Assembly (NCBI RefSeq): GCF_003226345.1
Contig: NZ_PDOF01000004.1
Coordinates: forward strand, 124,001-188,000
Source of the DNA: Alteribacter lacisalsi
GTDB taxonomy: Bacteria; Bacillota; Bacilli; Bacillales; Salisediminibacteriaceae
Direction: 5' to 3'
Length of the DNA: 64,000 bases
Part shown: piece by piece, positions 1 to 7,314 of the stretch
How positions within the stretch are numbered: position 1 is the stretch's first letter
Layout: every line of letters starts with the position of its first letter
Translations under genes and position numbers: made by a program
The notes under the pieces: generated by a model
What the model was told of the DNA's origin: nothing
Databases searched by the model: none
What the model saw: the letters and a program-made list of their open reading frames with translations, nothing else

Positions 1-14
1 AACATCACATTCAT
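1..14 (-). CDS. First codons of the gene after liaF (probably liaS), cut by window edge
   Basis: On the minus strand an ATG overlaps the liaF TGA stop (ATGA) and opens a frame that leaves the window after four codons; an in-frame GTG and a second ATG follow. In lia operons liaF is normally followed by the histidine kinase gene liaS, so that is the likely identity. This rests on position only, because almost no protein sequence is visible. Confidence 0.35.
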
Positions 15-736
15 GTCCTCTTCACCTCACATTCCCCCGACCAGACAGAGGTGACGATCCGGATCCGCGGCTTTTCCGTCTGAAACCCGCTCGTCTCGTA
101 AAACACCTGCTGGTTAAAGCGCCGGTCTGATCTCTGGTCAAAGACCGTTAGGCCCCCGAACAGCGCTGTATGGTGAACAGCCACTTCCACCTCGTACGGC
201 ACGTGTATGGTCAGGTTGCCAATCCCGTGCCGGATCATAATCACCCCGTCCTCCGGTACGACCGTATTCCCAAGATCCACGATCCGATCGCCGACGCCCC
301 CGAGAATATTAACATCCCGCCACGAATAAGGAGATTCGTTTGTTTTTTCCATGCCGGTCAGGCGGTTCTTCATGAGGGGGCGCACGTGGAGAAAGTCCCC
401 CTGTCTTTTTGTTTCTCCTGCGGATTCAGGTGTAATCGTTTCCGGTTCCATTCTCGACTGATAAAAACGGTAAAGCAGCAGGGCTGCCATTGCGATGATG
501 ATAAACCTTACCGCCATCAGGTTCAGGACAGTCAGAATAAACATGACGAGCCCGACCCAGAATAGAAGCTTTCCAATCAGGCGATGATACCATCGCCGGC
601 CGAGGAAGATCATGAACACCTGAAGAACCAGGGAAAACAGAAAGCCCGGTCCAAAGAACAAAGCTTCCCCTAAAAGGAGGACAAGCCCGATCAGAAAAAT
701 CCAGTTGAACATTCTCGTTGATATCTGGTTAAACAC
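11..736 (-). CDS. liaF: LiaF-like membrane protein, inhibitor of the LiaRS two-component system
   Basis: The 241-residue product has a hydrophobic N-terminal half (about residues 8-95, roughly four membrane segments) and a C-terminal beta-rich domain of the LiaF/DUF2154 type. LiaF keeps the kinase LiaS silent until cell-wall antibiotics or membrane damage are sensed. I chose the GTG at 734-736 because AAGGAGG lies seven bases upstream and the length equals the usual LiaF length; a longer frame from 826 has no such site and would run through an inverted repeat. It follows liaI and liaH on the same strand and overlaps the next gene by one codon. No liaG gene is present between liaH and liaF. 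Confidence 0.85.
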   Translation of the reverse strand: MFNQISTRMFNWIFLIGLVLLLGEALFFGPGFLFSLVLQVFMIFLGRRWYHRLIGKLLFWVGLVMFILTVLNLMAVRFIIIAMAALLLYRFYQSRMEPETITPESAGETKRQGDFLHVRPLMKNRLTGMEKTNESPYSWRDVNILGGVGDRIVDLGNTVVPEDGVIMIRHGIGNLTIHVPYEVEVAVHHTALFGGLTVFDQRSDRRFNQQVFYETSGFQTEKPRIRIVTSVWSGECEVKRT

Positions 737-789
737 GGGGCGCCCTCCTTCCTTTTTGGCTCTGCTGTGCAGAGCATTATGTATGAAGA

Positions 790-848
790 GGCCGGGAAAT
801 AAATGTTTGTCCGGAGGCTCATCCAACCATTTTCATTCTTTCCCGGCC
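790..848 (-). terminator. Inverted repeat between liaH and liaF (possible attenuator)
   Basis: Perfect 10-bp arms GGCCGGGAAA (790-799) and TTTCCCGGCC (839-848) flank a 39-nt loop in the liaH-liaF spacer. No T-run follows, so it is not a standard terminator. It could reduce or process the transcript so that liaIH is expressed more than liaF and the kinase/regulator genes, as is known for B. subtilis lia. Function is inferred. Confidence 0.45.
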
Positions 849-888
849 TTGCTTACCTTTTTCGCACACGAACTCATTTTACCATGAT

Positions 889-1533
889 TTAACGGTTCTT
901 TTCTTTTTCTGCCTGTTCGATCAGTTTCTGTTCGATTTCAGCAAGCTTGGAATCAAAAGTGTTCTTGTGGTAATCACGGTTTACCCGCTGTTCCAGGTTC
1001 TCGATATACTGCTCCATATCTCCAAAACGGGAGAAGGAACGCTCACCTGATTCAGAGGTAACTTTACTCATTTTATAACTTGCTCTGGCGGCATTTTCCC
1101 GGCCCATCAGTTCCATTTGCCTGACTCGCATATCCTTGAGTCTATGCTTCATGTCCTCGTACTGCTGTTCGAGTTTTTCAAGCTGGAATTCGGCGTCCTG
1201 CCTGGCTTTTTCCAGTCTTTCTGCTCTCTGACTGTATTCCTCCCATTCACGGGCAGCAAATCCTGCATACTCTTCTTCGCCCGCACGCTCGGCAACTTCT
1301 TTCTGATGCTGGCGCCTCTCGGCCATTTCAGCCGCTTCTGTATGCTCCCTTACAAATTCCTCTTTCAGCCTGTGCTGGCGCTCAACAAGCTGCCGCACCT
1401 TTTCTGTTTCTTTTTCACTCTGCCTCAGGTAGTGATTCAGGGCAGCAATCGGATTGCCCGCTTCCTTTTTATCCATCATGCCGTGCAGATCTGCCGATAC
1501 GGCGTCTTTGATTCGTGTAAACAGTGTGGTCAT
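889..1533 (-). CDS. liaH: LiaH, PspA/IM30-family membrane-stress protein
   Basis: A 214-residue, highly charged, almost entirely alpha-helical protein with long heptad-like coiled-coil stretches (about residues 25-160). It begins with the short amphipathic helix typical of PspA/IM30 (MTTLFTRIKDAVSADLHGMM). Such proteins assemble into large rings on the inner face of the membrane under envelope stress. AAGGAGAG stands eight bases before the ATG. It follows liaI by about 50 bp and precedes liaF, the standard lia order, so LiaR-dependent induction from a promoter upstream of liaI is likely; I could not identify the LiaR box by eye. Confidence 0.9.
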   Translation of the reverse strand: MTTLFTRIKDAVSADLHGMMDKKEAGNPIAALNHYLRQSEKETEKVRQLVERQHRLKEEFVREHTEAAEMAERRQHQKEVAERAGEEEYAGFAAREWEEYSQRAERLEKARQDAEFQLEKLEQQYEDMKHRLKDMRVRQMELMGRENAARASYKMSKVTSESGERSFSRFGDMEQYIENLEQRVNRDYHKNTFDSKLAEIEQKLIEQAEKEKNR

Positions 1534-1583
1534 TGTTCAGTCTCTCCTTTTTGTTCAGTTTTCTACGGATCCCTGATCCGGAT

Positions 1584-1937
1584 TCAGCGGTTCATATCTG
1601 CCCACTGCTTTTCAAAGCTTGTGAACGGGTCTTCTTCTTCCGATGGCTTATTAAGGACCGTGTCACGGTCACTGTTCCAGTTATTCCAGATGAAGTAGAG
1701 AGCCGCAAGTGCGGCCAGTCCAATCACTGAAAATGAATTGGCGACACCGATACTTACAACAATCAGTCCGGCAATGACCCACCAGACCTTCCCTGCTGTT
1801 GAAACGGTTTTTACGAACTGGTTAAAAATGATGTAGGTGAGCCAGACGGAAACTGCCAGCAGAATCATCGGCCCGAGGTTGGCCAGAAGAACAGCCAGTG
1901 CCACAAGACCGGCACAAAACAGTAAAAACTTTTTCAT
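1584..1937 (-). CDS. liaI: LiaI-like small membrane protein
   Basis: A 117-residue protein with hydrophobic segments at about residues 3-40 and 52-84 and a short acidic C-terminal tail. Small hydrophobic proteins encoded directly before liaH act as membrane anchors for LiaH in Bacillus. The ATG at 1935-1937 is eight bases from AGGAGG; a GTG one codon upstream is only five bases away. The family is longer here than the classical two-helix LiaI, so the assignment rests on position and membrane topology more than on sequence identity. Confidence 0.7.
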   Translation of the reverse strand: MKKFLLFCAGLVALAVLLANLGPMILLAVSVWLTYIIFNQFVKTVSTAGKVWWVIAGLIVVSIGVANSFSVIGLAALAALYFIWNNWNSDRDTVLNKPSEEEDPFTSFEKQWADMNR

Positions 1938-2195
1938 CACTCGTTCCTCCTTTCCTGATCTCTGTCTTAATCGTACCGGTAAACGTAAAACGGCATAATG
2001 GCCCCCGGCTTTATTTTCACTAGGTCCCGAGGCGTATACAGGAGCAGGCCTGACCCGTGGCGGGCTTCTGGATCAGGATGGCGGACAGTGTTCTCCATCA
2101 CTTTCCTTCACACGACAAATCCCGCAAGTTAATTAAACGTTTATTTAACCTGCAAAGATTGGCGGATCAGAGACGATTTGTGTGATTTTTGCTTT
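1938..2195. other. Regulatory region upstream of lia genes, no gene seen
   Basis: About 260 bp without a plausible coding frame on either strand. It must hold the promoter for liaI-liaH-liaF, but I could not place -35/-10 boxes or a LiaR palindrome with confidence. Confidence 0.4.
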
Positions 2196-2203
2196 AATAA
2201 ATA

Positions 2204-2386
2204 GGCTCTGTTAAAGTATGGTGTTGATTTCCGCTCACTGCGCTCCCTTTCCGCGGGCACCGCTTCAGCCTCCTCGGGAGGATCGCCCTGCGGGGTCTTC
2301 AGCCGGTGCTGTTCCCGCAGGAGTGTCGCGCGCTCGCTTCAATCAACAACGATAGAAAAATATCAAAATTAAGCTTTAACAGTGCC
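2204..2386. repeat. MITE-like element, copy A1 (183 bp) with TIRs and TSD
   Basis: Terminal inverted repeats GGCTCTGTTAAAG (2204-2216) and CTTTAACAGTGCC (2374-2386, one mismatch) enclose a GC-rich core with the shared motifs TTTCCGCGGG, CTGCGGGGTCTTCA and TTCCCGCAGGAGT. The element is bracketed by a perfect 8-bp direct repeat AATAAATA (2196-2203 and 2387-2394), the mark of transposition. It encodes no protein. Copies with the same ends lie at 16166-16309 and 43020-43199. Confidence 0.85.
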
Positions 2387-2392
2387 AATAAA

Positions 2393-2434
2393 TAAAAAAA
2401 ACACAGCCTGCGGTCATTGCCGCTATGGCTGTGT
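2393..2434 (-). terminator. Intrinsic terminator of sigW-rsiW
   Basis: On the minus strand ACACAGCC...GGCTGTGT forms an 8-bp stem extended by an inner AGCGG/CCGC pairing and is followed by a run of eight T. It lies 16 bp after the rsiW stop. Confidence 0.9.
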
Positions 2435-2449
2435 CTGACTACTATGCTG

Positions 2450-3109
2450 TTAATCTTCCTGCGGCGGGTCGCTTCCGTTGAAAACGTTCAGTACTTCTCC
2501 CATGAACGACTTGGTTTCATACCAGATCCAGCTGAGAACCCGGTTCACTTCATTAACTTCTCCAGCTACGTGTCCCGCCGACGCCAGATACTGGTCACCG
2601 TTGATCACCGTTACATTGCCGAGGACTTCGCCTTCCACTTCAATGTCACCGTTACGAACGATTAGATTTCCTTCAATTGTTTCTCCTTCAGGGACAATAA
2701 CAACATTTCGTTCTTCGTCTATATGGAAATTCCCCTGTCCCTGCACCGTTATTTGAGAACCGCCGCCACCGCTCCAGAAGGAGGATACACTTGTGACGAA
2801 CAACAGCATAAATACGGCCGCTGCCAGGAAATAGGGATGTCTTCTCATCCAGGTCTTCCATTTGTTTGATTTCGACTGCTGCGGAAGCCTGCTCATGACG
2901 CCCGCCGTAAAGTCCGGCGGTGCTTCCACATGCGATGTACTCTGCACGATCGCAATCGTTTTTCTAAGCTCTCGCAGATGCTTTTCGCAGTCTTCGCAGC
3001 CCATTAAATGCTGCTCAAACTGCTTTTTTTCCAGGAGCGTCATCTCTTCATCCAGATATTTATGAAGTAAATCAGTTTTTGTTTTTTCGCATGCCATCTG
3101 TTCATGCAC
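2450..3109 (-). CDS. rsiW: Anti-sigma-W factor RsiW
   Basis: A 219-residue single-pass membrane protein. The cytosolic N-terminus carries the zinc anti-sigma signature His34-x3-Cys38-x2-Cys41; one transmembrane helix spans about residues 91-112; the outside part is a repetitive, beta-rich polymer-forming-like segment. It binds and silences SigW until regulated intramembrane proteolysis destroys it. It starts ten bases after the sigW stop, so the two are translated together. An ATG four codons later is an alternative start. Confidence 0.93.
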   Translation of the reverse strand: MHEQMACEKTKTDLLHKYLDEEMTLLEKKQFEQHLMGCEDCEKHLRELRKTIAIVQSTSHVEAPPDFTAGVMSRLPQQSKSNKWKTWMRRHPYFLAAAVFMLLFVTSVSSFWSGGGGSQITVQGQGNFHIDEERNVVIVPEGETIEGNLIVRNGDIEVEGEVLGNVTVINGDQYLASAGHVAGEVNEVNRVLSWIWYETKSFMGEVLNVFNGSDPPQED

Positions 3110-3118
3110 CCCTTTCTC

Positions 3119-3682
3119 CTACGAATTCCGGAGACGCTTTCTCAGCGCTTCTCTTCCCCGGTGAATTCTCGTCTTGACCGTCGCAACAGGGAGATTCAGA
3201 ATTTCCCCGATCTCCTTAAGCGACAGATCCTCCAGATACTTCAGGATGATCGCCGAACGATACTTCGGCGGCAGCTCGGAAATTTCATTCTGGATCCATT
3301 CCTGCATCTCATACTGAACCACTTTATCCTCCGGCAGTTCCTCATCCGCCGCAATCTGGGAATAGTAATTCAGATCCTCCGTTCCCCCTACGGGATCGTC
3401 GAGATGAAAATCCGGCTTCTTCTTACGTATACGGTCAATCGATAAATTGGTTGCAATTCTGAACAGCCAGGTTGAAAATTTCCTGTTCATGTCGTAGCTG
3501 TCCAAATTTGTGTATGCTCTCAGAAAAGCTTCCTGCGCAACGTCCTGCGCTTCGTGGACATTCCCAAGCATGCGGTATGAAATCTGATACACTTTGTCCT
3601 TATAAAGATCAACCAGCTCCGCAAAAGCCTGCTGGTCACCCTTTTTCACTTCCATGATGATTTTTTTAACCACCGCATCCAT
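3119..3682 (-). CDS. sigW: ECF RNA polymerase sigma factor SigW
   Basis: A 187-residue ECF sigma factor, exactly the usual SigW length. Region 2 (about residues 20-90, with DVAQEAFLRAY and FSTWLFRIATNLSIDRIRK) and the region 4 helix-turn-helix (about 130-183, LSLKEIGEILNLPVATVKTR) are clear. SigW directs genes for resistance to membrane-active antimicrobial compounds and alkaline shock. The ATG at 3680-3682 has GGAGG eight bases upstream. An autoregulatory promoter lies at 3718-3743, and rsiW follows in the same operon. Confidence 0.95.
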   Translation of the reverse strand: MDAVVKKIIMEVKKGDQQAFAELVDLYKDKVYQISYRMLGNVHEAQDVAQEAFLRAYTNLDSYDMNRKFSTWLFRIATNLSIDRIRKKKPDFHLDDPVGGTEDLNYYSQIAADEELPEDKVVQYEMQEWIQNEISELPPKYRSAIILKYLEDLSLKEIGEILNLPVATVKTRIHRGREALRKRLRNS

Positions 3683-3717
3683 GCTTATTACCTCCGCTCT
3701 CTTGCGGCTACCTTCTT

Positions 3718-3743
3718 TACGCATTACCGGCAAAAAGGTTTCA
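3718..3743 (-). promoter_or_regulatory. SigW-type promoter of sigW-rsiW
   Basis: On the minus strand TGAAAC, a 16-bp spacer and CGTA match the SigW consensus perfectly. The position 36 bp before the sigW start fits positive autoregulation. Confidence 0.92.
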
Positions 3744-3882
3744 CCTTAAATTACAATCTTTATTTTATCACCTGATTCCAGAAAAATCATACAATTCCTA
3801 AATAAGTATATGTTTGGAAAAGTGTATAACAGGGTATGCTACGTACAGGAAAGTCTATCCATACGACGGGAGGTCGAAAAAC

Positions 3883-4053
3883 TTGGAACTTGAACAGAAG
3901 GATCTGCTGGAGGAAATTGAGTGGGCAAGGGAGAAAATGTATGACCTCTCTTCACAGCTTAACCGGACCTCACACGAAGTCGTGGCAATCAGTTCCTACC
4001 TGGACGCACTACTTAACAAATACCAAACCACGTATTACAAAATAGAGAACTAG
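3883..4053 (+). CDS. Spo0E-family aspartyl-phosphate phosphatase-like peptide
   Basis: A 56-residue helical-hairpin protein. The C-terminal signature SSYLDALLNKYQ matches the S-Q-x-L-D-x-L-[IL]-x-x-[YF] pattern of Spo0E-type phosphatases, which dephosphorylate Spo0A~P and delay sporulation. The TTG at 3883-3885 is taken as start because GGGAGG lies nine bases before it and the resulting size is typical; a longer frame from 3814 has no ribosome binding site. In this protein the motif Gln is Ser, so activity toward Spo0A is likely but not certain. A strong terminator follows. Confidence 0.8.
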   Translation: MELEQKDLLEEIEWAREKMYDLSSQLNRTSHEVVAISSYLDALLNKYQTTYYKIEN

Positions 4054-4070
4054 AAGAGTTCATACGTTTA

Positions 4071-4108
4071 AACACCAGCCGCCCCTCCCCCGCGGCTGGT
4101 GTTTTTTC
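4071..4108 (+). terminator. Intrinsic terminator after the Spo0E-like gene
   Basis: AACACCAGCCGC and GCGGCTGGTGTT form a perfect 12-bp stem with a C-rich loop, followed by TTTTCTTTTT. Confidence 0.93.
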
Positions 4109-4152
4109 TTTTTGTTCAGGTTGAGGAATCCATCTTCATGGCGGTGGTTTTA

Positions 4153-4265
4153 ACTTTGGGCAAATCAGGACACTTCACGCTTTTTCAGGGCCGGTTTGTC
4201 CTGACTTTGCGCGAGTCAGGACACTTTGCGCTTTTTAAGGATTGTTTTGTCCCAACTTCTCAAGA
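4153..4265. repeat. Tandem 51-bp repeat, about 2.2 copies
   Basis: Units start at 4153, 4204 and 4255 with exact 51-bp spacing; each contains CAGGACACTT, GCGCTTTTT-like and TTTGTCC blocks, and TCAGGACA / TGTCCTGA are complementary. The unit is 17 codons long, so a frame stays open, but that frame runs on into the tRNA-Ala gene and is not credible. Function unknown. Confidence 0.7.
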
Positions 4266-4310
4266 AGCTGATTCTATCGGCTTCCTGCTGAACCCTAAAC
4301 CAGAAAACAC

Positions 4311-4341
4311 AAAAAAATCCGGCTCATCAATAAGCCGAACT
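4311..4341 (-). terminator. Terminator of the 5S-tRNA operon
   Basis: On the minus strand GTTCGGCTT and GAGCCGGAT pair (one G-U) around ATTGAT and are followed by seven T. It ends the transcript 17 bp after tRNA-Ala. Confidence 0.8.
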
Positions 4342-4357
4342 GCAATAAACATATGTA

Positions 4358-4433
4358 TGGTGGAGCCTAGCGGGATCGAACCGCTGACCTCCTGCGTGCA
4401 AAGCAGGCGCTCTCCCAGCTGAGCTAAGGCCCC
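4358..4433 (-). tRNA. tRNA-Ala (TGC)
   Basis: 76 nt, cloverleaf complete with encoded CCA. Anticodon loop TTTGCAC gives anticodon TGC; the T-loop GGTTCGATCC and D-arm TAGCTCAG are present. Last gene of the 5S-tRNA unit. Confidence 0.97.
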
Positions 4434-4458
4434 GACTGATTTTACTGCCTAAAAAAAA

Positions 4459-4533
4459 TGGCAGGGCTAGCAGGATTCGAACCTGCGAATCACGGGATCA
4501 AAACCCGATGCCTTACCGCTTGGCTATAGCCCT
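4459..4533 (-). tRNA. tRNA-Gln (TTG)
   Basis: 75 nt with encoded CCA; acceptor AGGGCTA/TAGCCCT pairs fully; anticodon loop TTTTGAT gives TTG. The outermost anticodon-stem position is a T-T opposition, the rest is canonical. Confidence 0.95.
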
Positions 4534-4548
4534 ATGCGTGTATGTAAA

Positions 4549-4624
<76 letters not shown>

Positions 4625-4665
4625 ATATTAAAACCGGTACCTGCAAAAAAGACAGAAAAAAATAA

Positions 4666-4740
4666 TGGTGACCCGTACGGGATTCGAACCCGTGTTACCG
4701 CCGTGAAAGGGCGGTGTCTTAACCACTTGACCAACGGGCC
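4666..4740 (-). tRNA. tRNA-Glu (TTC)
   Basis: 75 nt with encoded CCA; anticodon stem CCGCC/GGCGG with loop CTTTCAC gives TTC; T-loop GGTTCGAATCC present. Confidence 0.97.
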
Positions 4741-4743
4741 TCC

Positions 4744-4819
4744 TGGAGCTTCCTAGCGGGCTTGAACCGCTGACCTCATCCTTACCATGGATGCGCTCTA
4801 CCAACTGAGCTAAGGAAGC
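4744..4819 (-). tRNA. tRNA-Thr (GGT)
   Basis: 76 nt with encoded CCA; anticodon stem CATCC/GGATG with loop ATGGTAA gives GGT. A second threonine isoacceptor in the same short operon. Confidence 0.96.
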
Positions 4820-4820
4820 A

Positions 4821-4895
4821 TGGCTCCACAGGTAGGACTCGAACCTACGACCGATCGGTTAACAGCCGATTGCTCTACCACTGAGCTACTGTGGA
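4821..4895 (-). tRNA. tRNA-Asn (GTT)
   Basis: 75 nt with encoded CCA; acceptor TCCACAG/CTGTGGA; anticodon stem TCGGC/CCGAT-type with loop TGTTAAC gives GTT. First tRNA after the 5S gene, starting one base from tRNA-Thr(GGT). Confidence 0.96.
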
Positions 4896-4916
4896 ATAAT
4901 ACTGAATTGCCGTTAA

Positions 4917-5106
4917 GCGGCGAATGTCTTCGTCATCTGCAGTCGATCGGGCAGTCACGTACTGTTGTACGCTCCTTTCCTCTCTTCCTTGTTTCCTCGA
5001 CCTTCTTGCTTTCCGGCAATTCAGGTCTTGAAAACGCGGCGAATCTCTTCGTCATCTGCAGTCGATCGGGCAGTCACGTACTGTTGTACGCTCCTTTCCT
5101 CTCTTC
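4917..5106. repeat. Two 71-bp direct repeats in the 5S-tRNA spacer
   Basis: 4917-4987 and 5036-5106 are identical except for one base (period 119 bp). Each contains a small hairpin CGTAC-tgtt-GTACG. The first copy is enclosed by complementary arms CTGAATTGCCG (4902-4912) and CGGCAATTCAG (about 5013-5023), and the second by weaker complementary ends. In the minus-strand transcript these would form long stems between 5S rRNA and the tRNAs, suggestive of precursor-processing signals. Confidence 0.85.
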
Positions 5107-5147
5107 ACTTCGGCTTTTTCAGGAGGATAAAAATGTCCGGATCACAT

Positions 5148-5264
<117 letters not shown>

Positions 5265-5287
5265 CAATGTTATCTCAGACATTTGAT

Positions 5288-5317
5288 ATCATACTACAGA
5301 TCCCGTTGATTTGGCAA
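5288..5317 (-). promoter_or_regulatory. Sigma-A promoter driving the 5S-tRNA operon
   Basis: On the minus strand TTGCCA, an 18-bp spacer and TATGAT. Transcription would start about 15-20 bases before mature 5S, which supports independent transcription of the unit. Confidence 0.75.
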
Positions 5318-5416
5318 GGGGTATGCAATAGTTTTTTACCAAAAATCATGCTTGTCCACTAACAGAAAGCTTCACCAGTTACGAGGCCCGTTTGGGTCAG
5401 TTAAGTGGGTAAATAT

Positions 5417-5665
5417 TTATTTGGTTTTACAGTCAGGCTGAACCTGCCTTGAAGAGCGGTTATGTCTCACATACTTCATGTATTCCTGCGGTTTTACAAA
5501 CCGTTTATACATGCGGAAAATAATCTGATACCGTTCTTCCATTGCCCGCTTGACGATTCCTTCGATTCGGGAATCGGTCAGATCAAGCAGAAGTTCTTCC
5601 AGTTCACGCTTAAGTAAGTACTCCATTTCCTGTGTTTCTTTTGCATTAAGCATCAATCCAAACAT
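5417..5665 (-). CDS. Small conserved-looking protein of unknown function
   Basis: An 82-residue charged, helical protein; no transmembrane segment or catalytic motif recognised. GAGGTG precedes the ATG. It lies between pdaB (divergent) and the 5S promoter on the strand of the 5S-tRNA unit. I do not recognise a family, and I infer that it is real from its ribosome binding site and coding-like composition. Confidence 0.65.
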   Translation of the reverse strand: MFGLMLNAKETQEMEYLLKRELEELLLDLTDSRIEGIVKRAMEERYQIIFRMYKRFVKPQEYMKYVRHNRSSRQVQPDCKTK

Positions 5666-5892
5666 AGGTCACCTCGGCTTCCAGCATGTGCGTCATCTTA
5701 TGACTGTTCTCGGTGGGTGTACTCGAACGCGATTGATATCGTGCTCCTTTACAAATTATTTTCCACTTCTTTACTTTTTATTCACAACGAATTTTCAGGC
5801 TTTTTCCCGGCCGGAAAAAGTTTGTCTCTCCTGTTCATAAATGCCCGTCCACGGAATACATATGAGGTAACAATGGACAAGGAGGGCTCCTG

Positions 5893-6654
5893 ATGAATTT
5901 TTTCTGGGTATGGAGTGCCAAACGTTTAAAACGCTATACAATTGTTGTACTGGCTGCGCTGTTTACAGCCGGGATCCTTTATGTAGAACGGACACAGATT
6001 CCTGTTTTTTCAACTGGTGAAAAACCGGTCGCCATTTACAAGGTGGAGACGGAAGACAAGGACATAGCCCTGACCTTTAACATCAGCTGGGGAGAAGAGC
6101 GCGCGCTTCCGATTCTTGATGTGCTGAAAGAAAACAGCGTGGAGAACGCCACCTTCTTCCTTTCTGCTGCCTGGGCTGAGCGTCACCCTGAGATCGTGGA
6201 GCGGATCCTTGAGGACGGCCACGAAATCGGCAGTCATGGCTTCCGGCATGAGCACTATACAAAATGGGAAGATGATTCAATCAAAAAAGACATTCTCACC
6301 GCCCACGAGATCATTAAAAAAGTGAGCGACACGACACCGCAGTTTCTCCGTCCGCCTAACGGAAATTTCGACGAGCGAGTTCTGGAAATTGCCGAAAAAC
6401 TCAACTATGATGTGGTGCACTGGAGCATTGACTCCCACGACTGGCTCAATCCTGGTGCTGATGAAATTATCGAGAATGTCGTGAGCAAAGCGTCACCGGG
6501 AGATATCGTTCTCTTCCACGCTTCCGACTCTGCCCAGCAGACAGCCGAAGCCCTGCCTGATATCCTGGATAAACTGAAATCAGACGGATTCACCTTCGTC
6601 TCTGTGTCAGAACTCATGACCGGTGCCGACACCACGACCGAGGAAATCCGCTAA
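5893..6654 (+). CDS. pdaB: Sporulation polysaccharide deacetylase PdaB
   Basis: A 253-residue protein with an N-terminal membrane anchor (about residues 15-31) and a NodB-type deacetylase domain. The metal-binding pair His115-x3-His119 (SHGFRHEH) and the RPPNG motif are present. Motif 1 reads TFNIS, with Asn63 where the family usually has the catalytic Asp (TFD). PdaB is needed to keep the spore in its late stages. AAGGAGGG lies before the ATG. It is convergent with kbaA, with a long perfect hairpin between them, and sits next to kbaA/gerD as in other bacilli. Confidence 0.9.
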   Translation: MNFFWVWSAKRLKRYTIVVLAALFTAGILYVERTQIPVFSTGEKPVAIYKVETEDKDIALTFNISWGEERALPILDVLKENSVENATFFLSAAWAERHPEIVERILEDGHEIGSHGFRHEHYTKWEDDSIKKDILTAHEIIKKVSDTTPQFLRPPNGNFDERVLEIAEKLNYDVVHWSIDSHDWLNPGADEIIENVVSKASPGDIVLFHASDSAQQTAEALPDILDKLKSDGFTFVSVSELMTGADTTTEEIR

Positions 6655-6660
6655 AATGCA

Positions 6661-6712
6661 AAATGGGGACGGTTCCCGCGTAACATCTGTTACGCGGGAA
6701 CCGTCCCCATTT
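6661..6712. repeat. Perfect 25-bp hairpin, GGGGACGGTTC family
   Basis: Arms 6661-6685 and 6688-6712 are perfectly complementary with a 2-nt loop; each arm contains GGGGACGGTTCCCGCG or its complement. It lies between the convergent pdaB and kbaA stops and could end transcription from both sides, but lacks a long T-run. The same GGGGACGGTTC block recurs at 16141, 29014 and 33247. Confidence 0.85.
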
Positions 6713-6723
6713 CACATTCGACA

Positions 6724-7314
6724 TTAATTCGGCTGTTCGTGGAGCCGGTGCAGCACGAGCAGCTGCCATGTGTTGGCTACAAGCAGCGGTACAATCGCCG
6801 TAAGCAGAAACGTCATATCGTTTTCCCTGAGAGCAGGGATCCACTCAATTGTAGTCACCACCACCATAAAGAACAGTGCCGGAATAAAGGCGGTGAAGTT
6901 CGTATCCTTCGCTTTCAGGTAGGCTACAATAACGGCGTAGACAAGAAGTAAAAACGGCAGTATTGCATAGTCCGTAATGGTCTCCTCAGCAGTACCGAAT
7001 GCCCAGTAACGGAACAGCATCAAATCGAAAAGCGCAAACAGAATCAGGACGACCTGGATTCGGTTCCACAGCTTGGTGGATTTAAAGATCCCGAGCCCGA
7101 AGCGGTGAATTGTCAGGTACGCAAAGAAACCCATCTGTGCGATAATTGTCCAGATTCCCGCCCCGATAAAGAGCATGAATACGCCCCCCACCTGGCCGTT
7201 ACGAAGATCCTGCATATGTGTATTAAAATCGAGCATGATGCCCATGAGTAAACCAGCTGTCGTTCCGATCAGAAACGTGCTCCAGAATAGAAAAACCACT
7301 TTTCTTGTATTCAC
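6724..7314 (-). CDS. kbaA: KbaA, KinB-signalling pathway activator
   Basis: A 196-residue integral membrane protein with about six hydrophobic segments spread over its length. KbaA is required for activity of the sporulation kinase KinB. The GTG at 7312-7314 is chosen as start: GGAGG lies seven bases upstream and the size fits the family, whereas the longer frame from 7368 has no such site. It sits between pdaB and gerD, the conserved order. Confidence 0.9.
   Translation of the reverse strand: MNTRKVVFLFWSTFLIGTTAGLLMGIMLDFNTHMQDLRNGQVGGVFMLFIGAGIWTIIAQMGFFAYLTIHRFGLGIFKSTKLWNRIQVVLILFALFDLMLFRYWAFGTAEETITDYAILPFLLLVYAVIVAYLKAKDTNFTAFIPALFFMVVVTTIEWIPALRENDMTFLLTAIVPLLVANTWQLLVLHRLHEQPN

Noticed and set aside
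4099-4422. 107-codon plus-strand frame over the 51-bp repeats
   Set aside because: It is kept open by a repeat of 17 codons, runs into the tRNA-Ala gene, and has no ribosome binding site.
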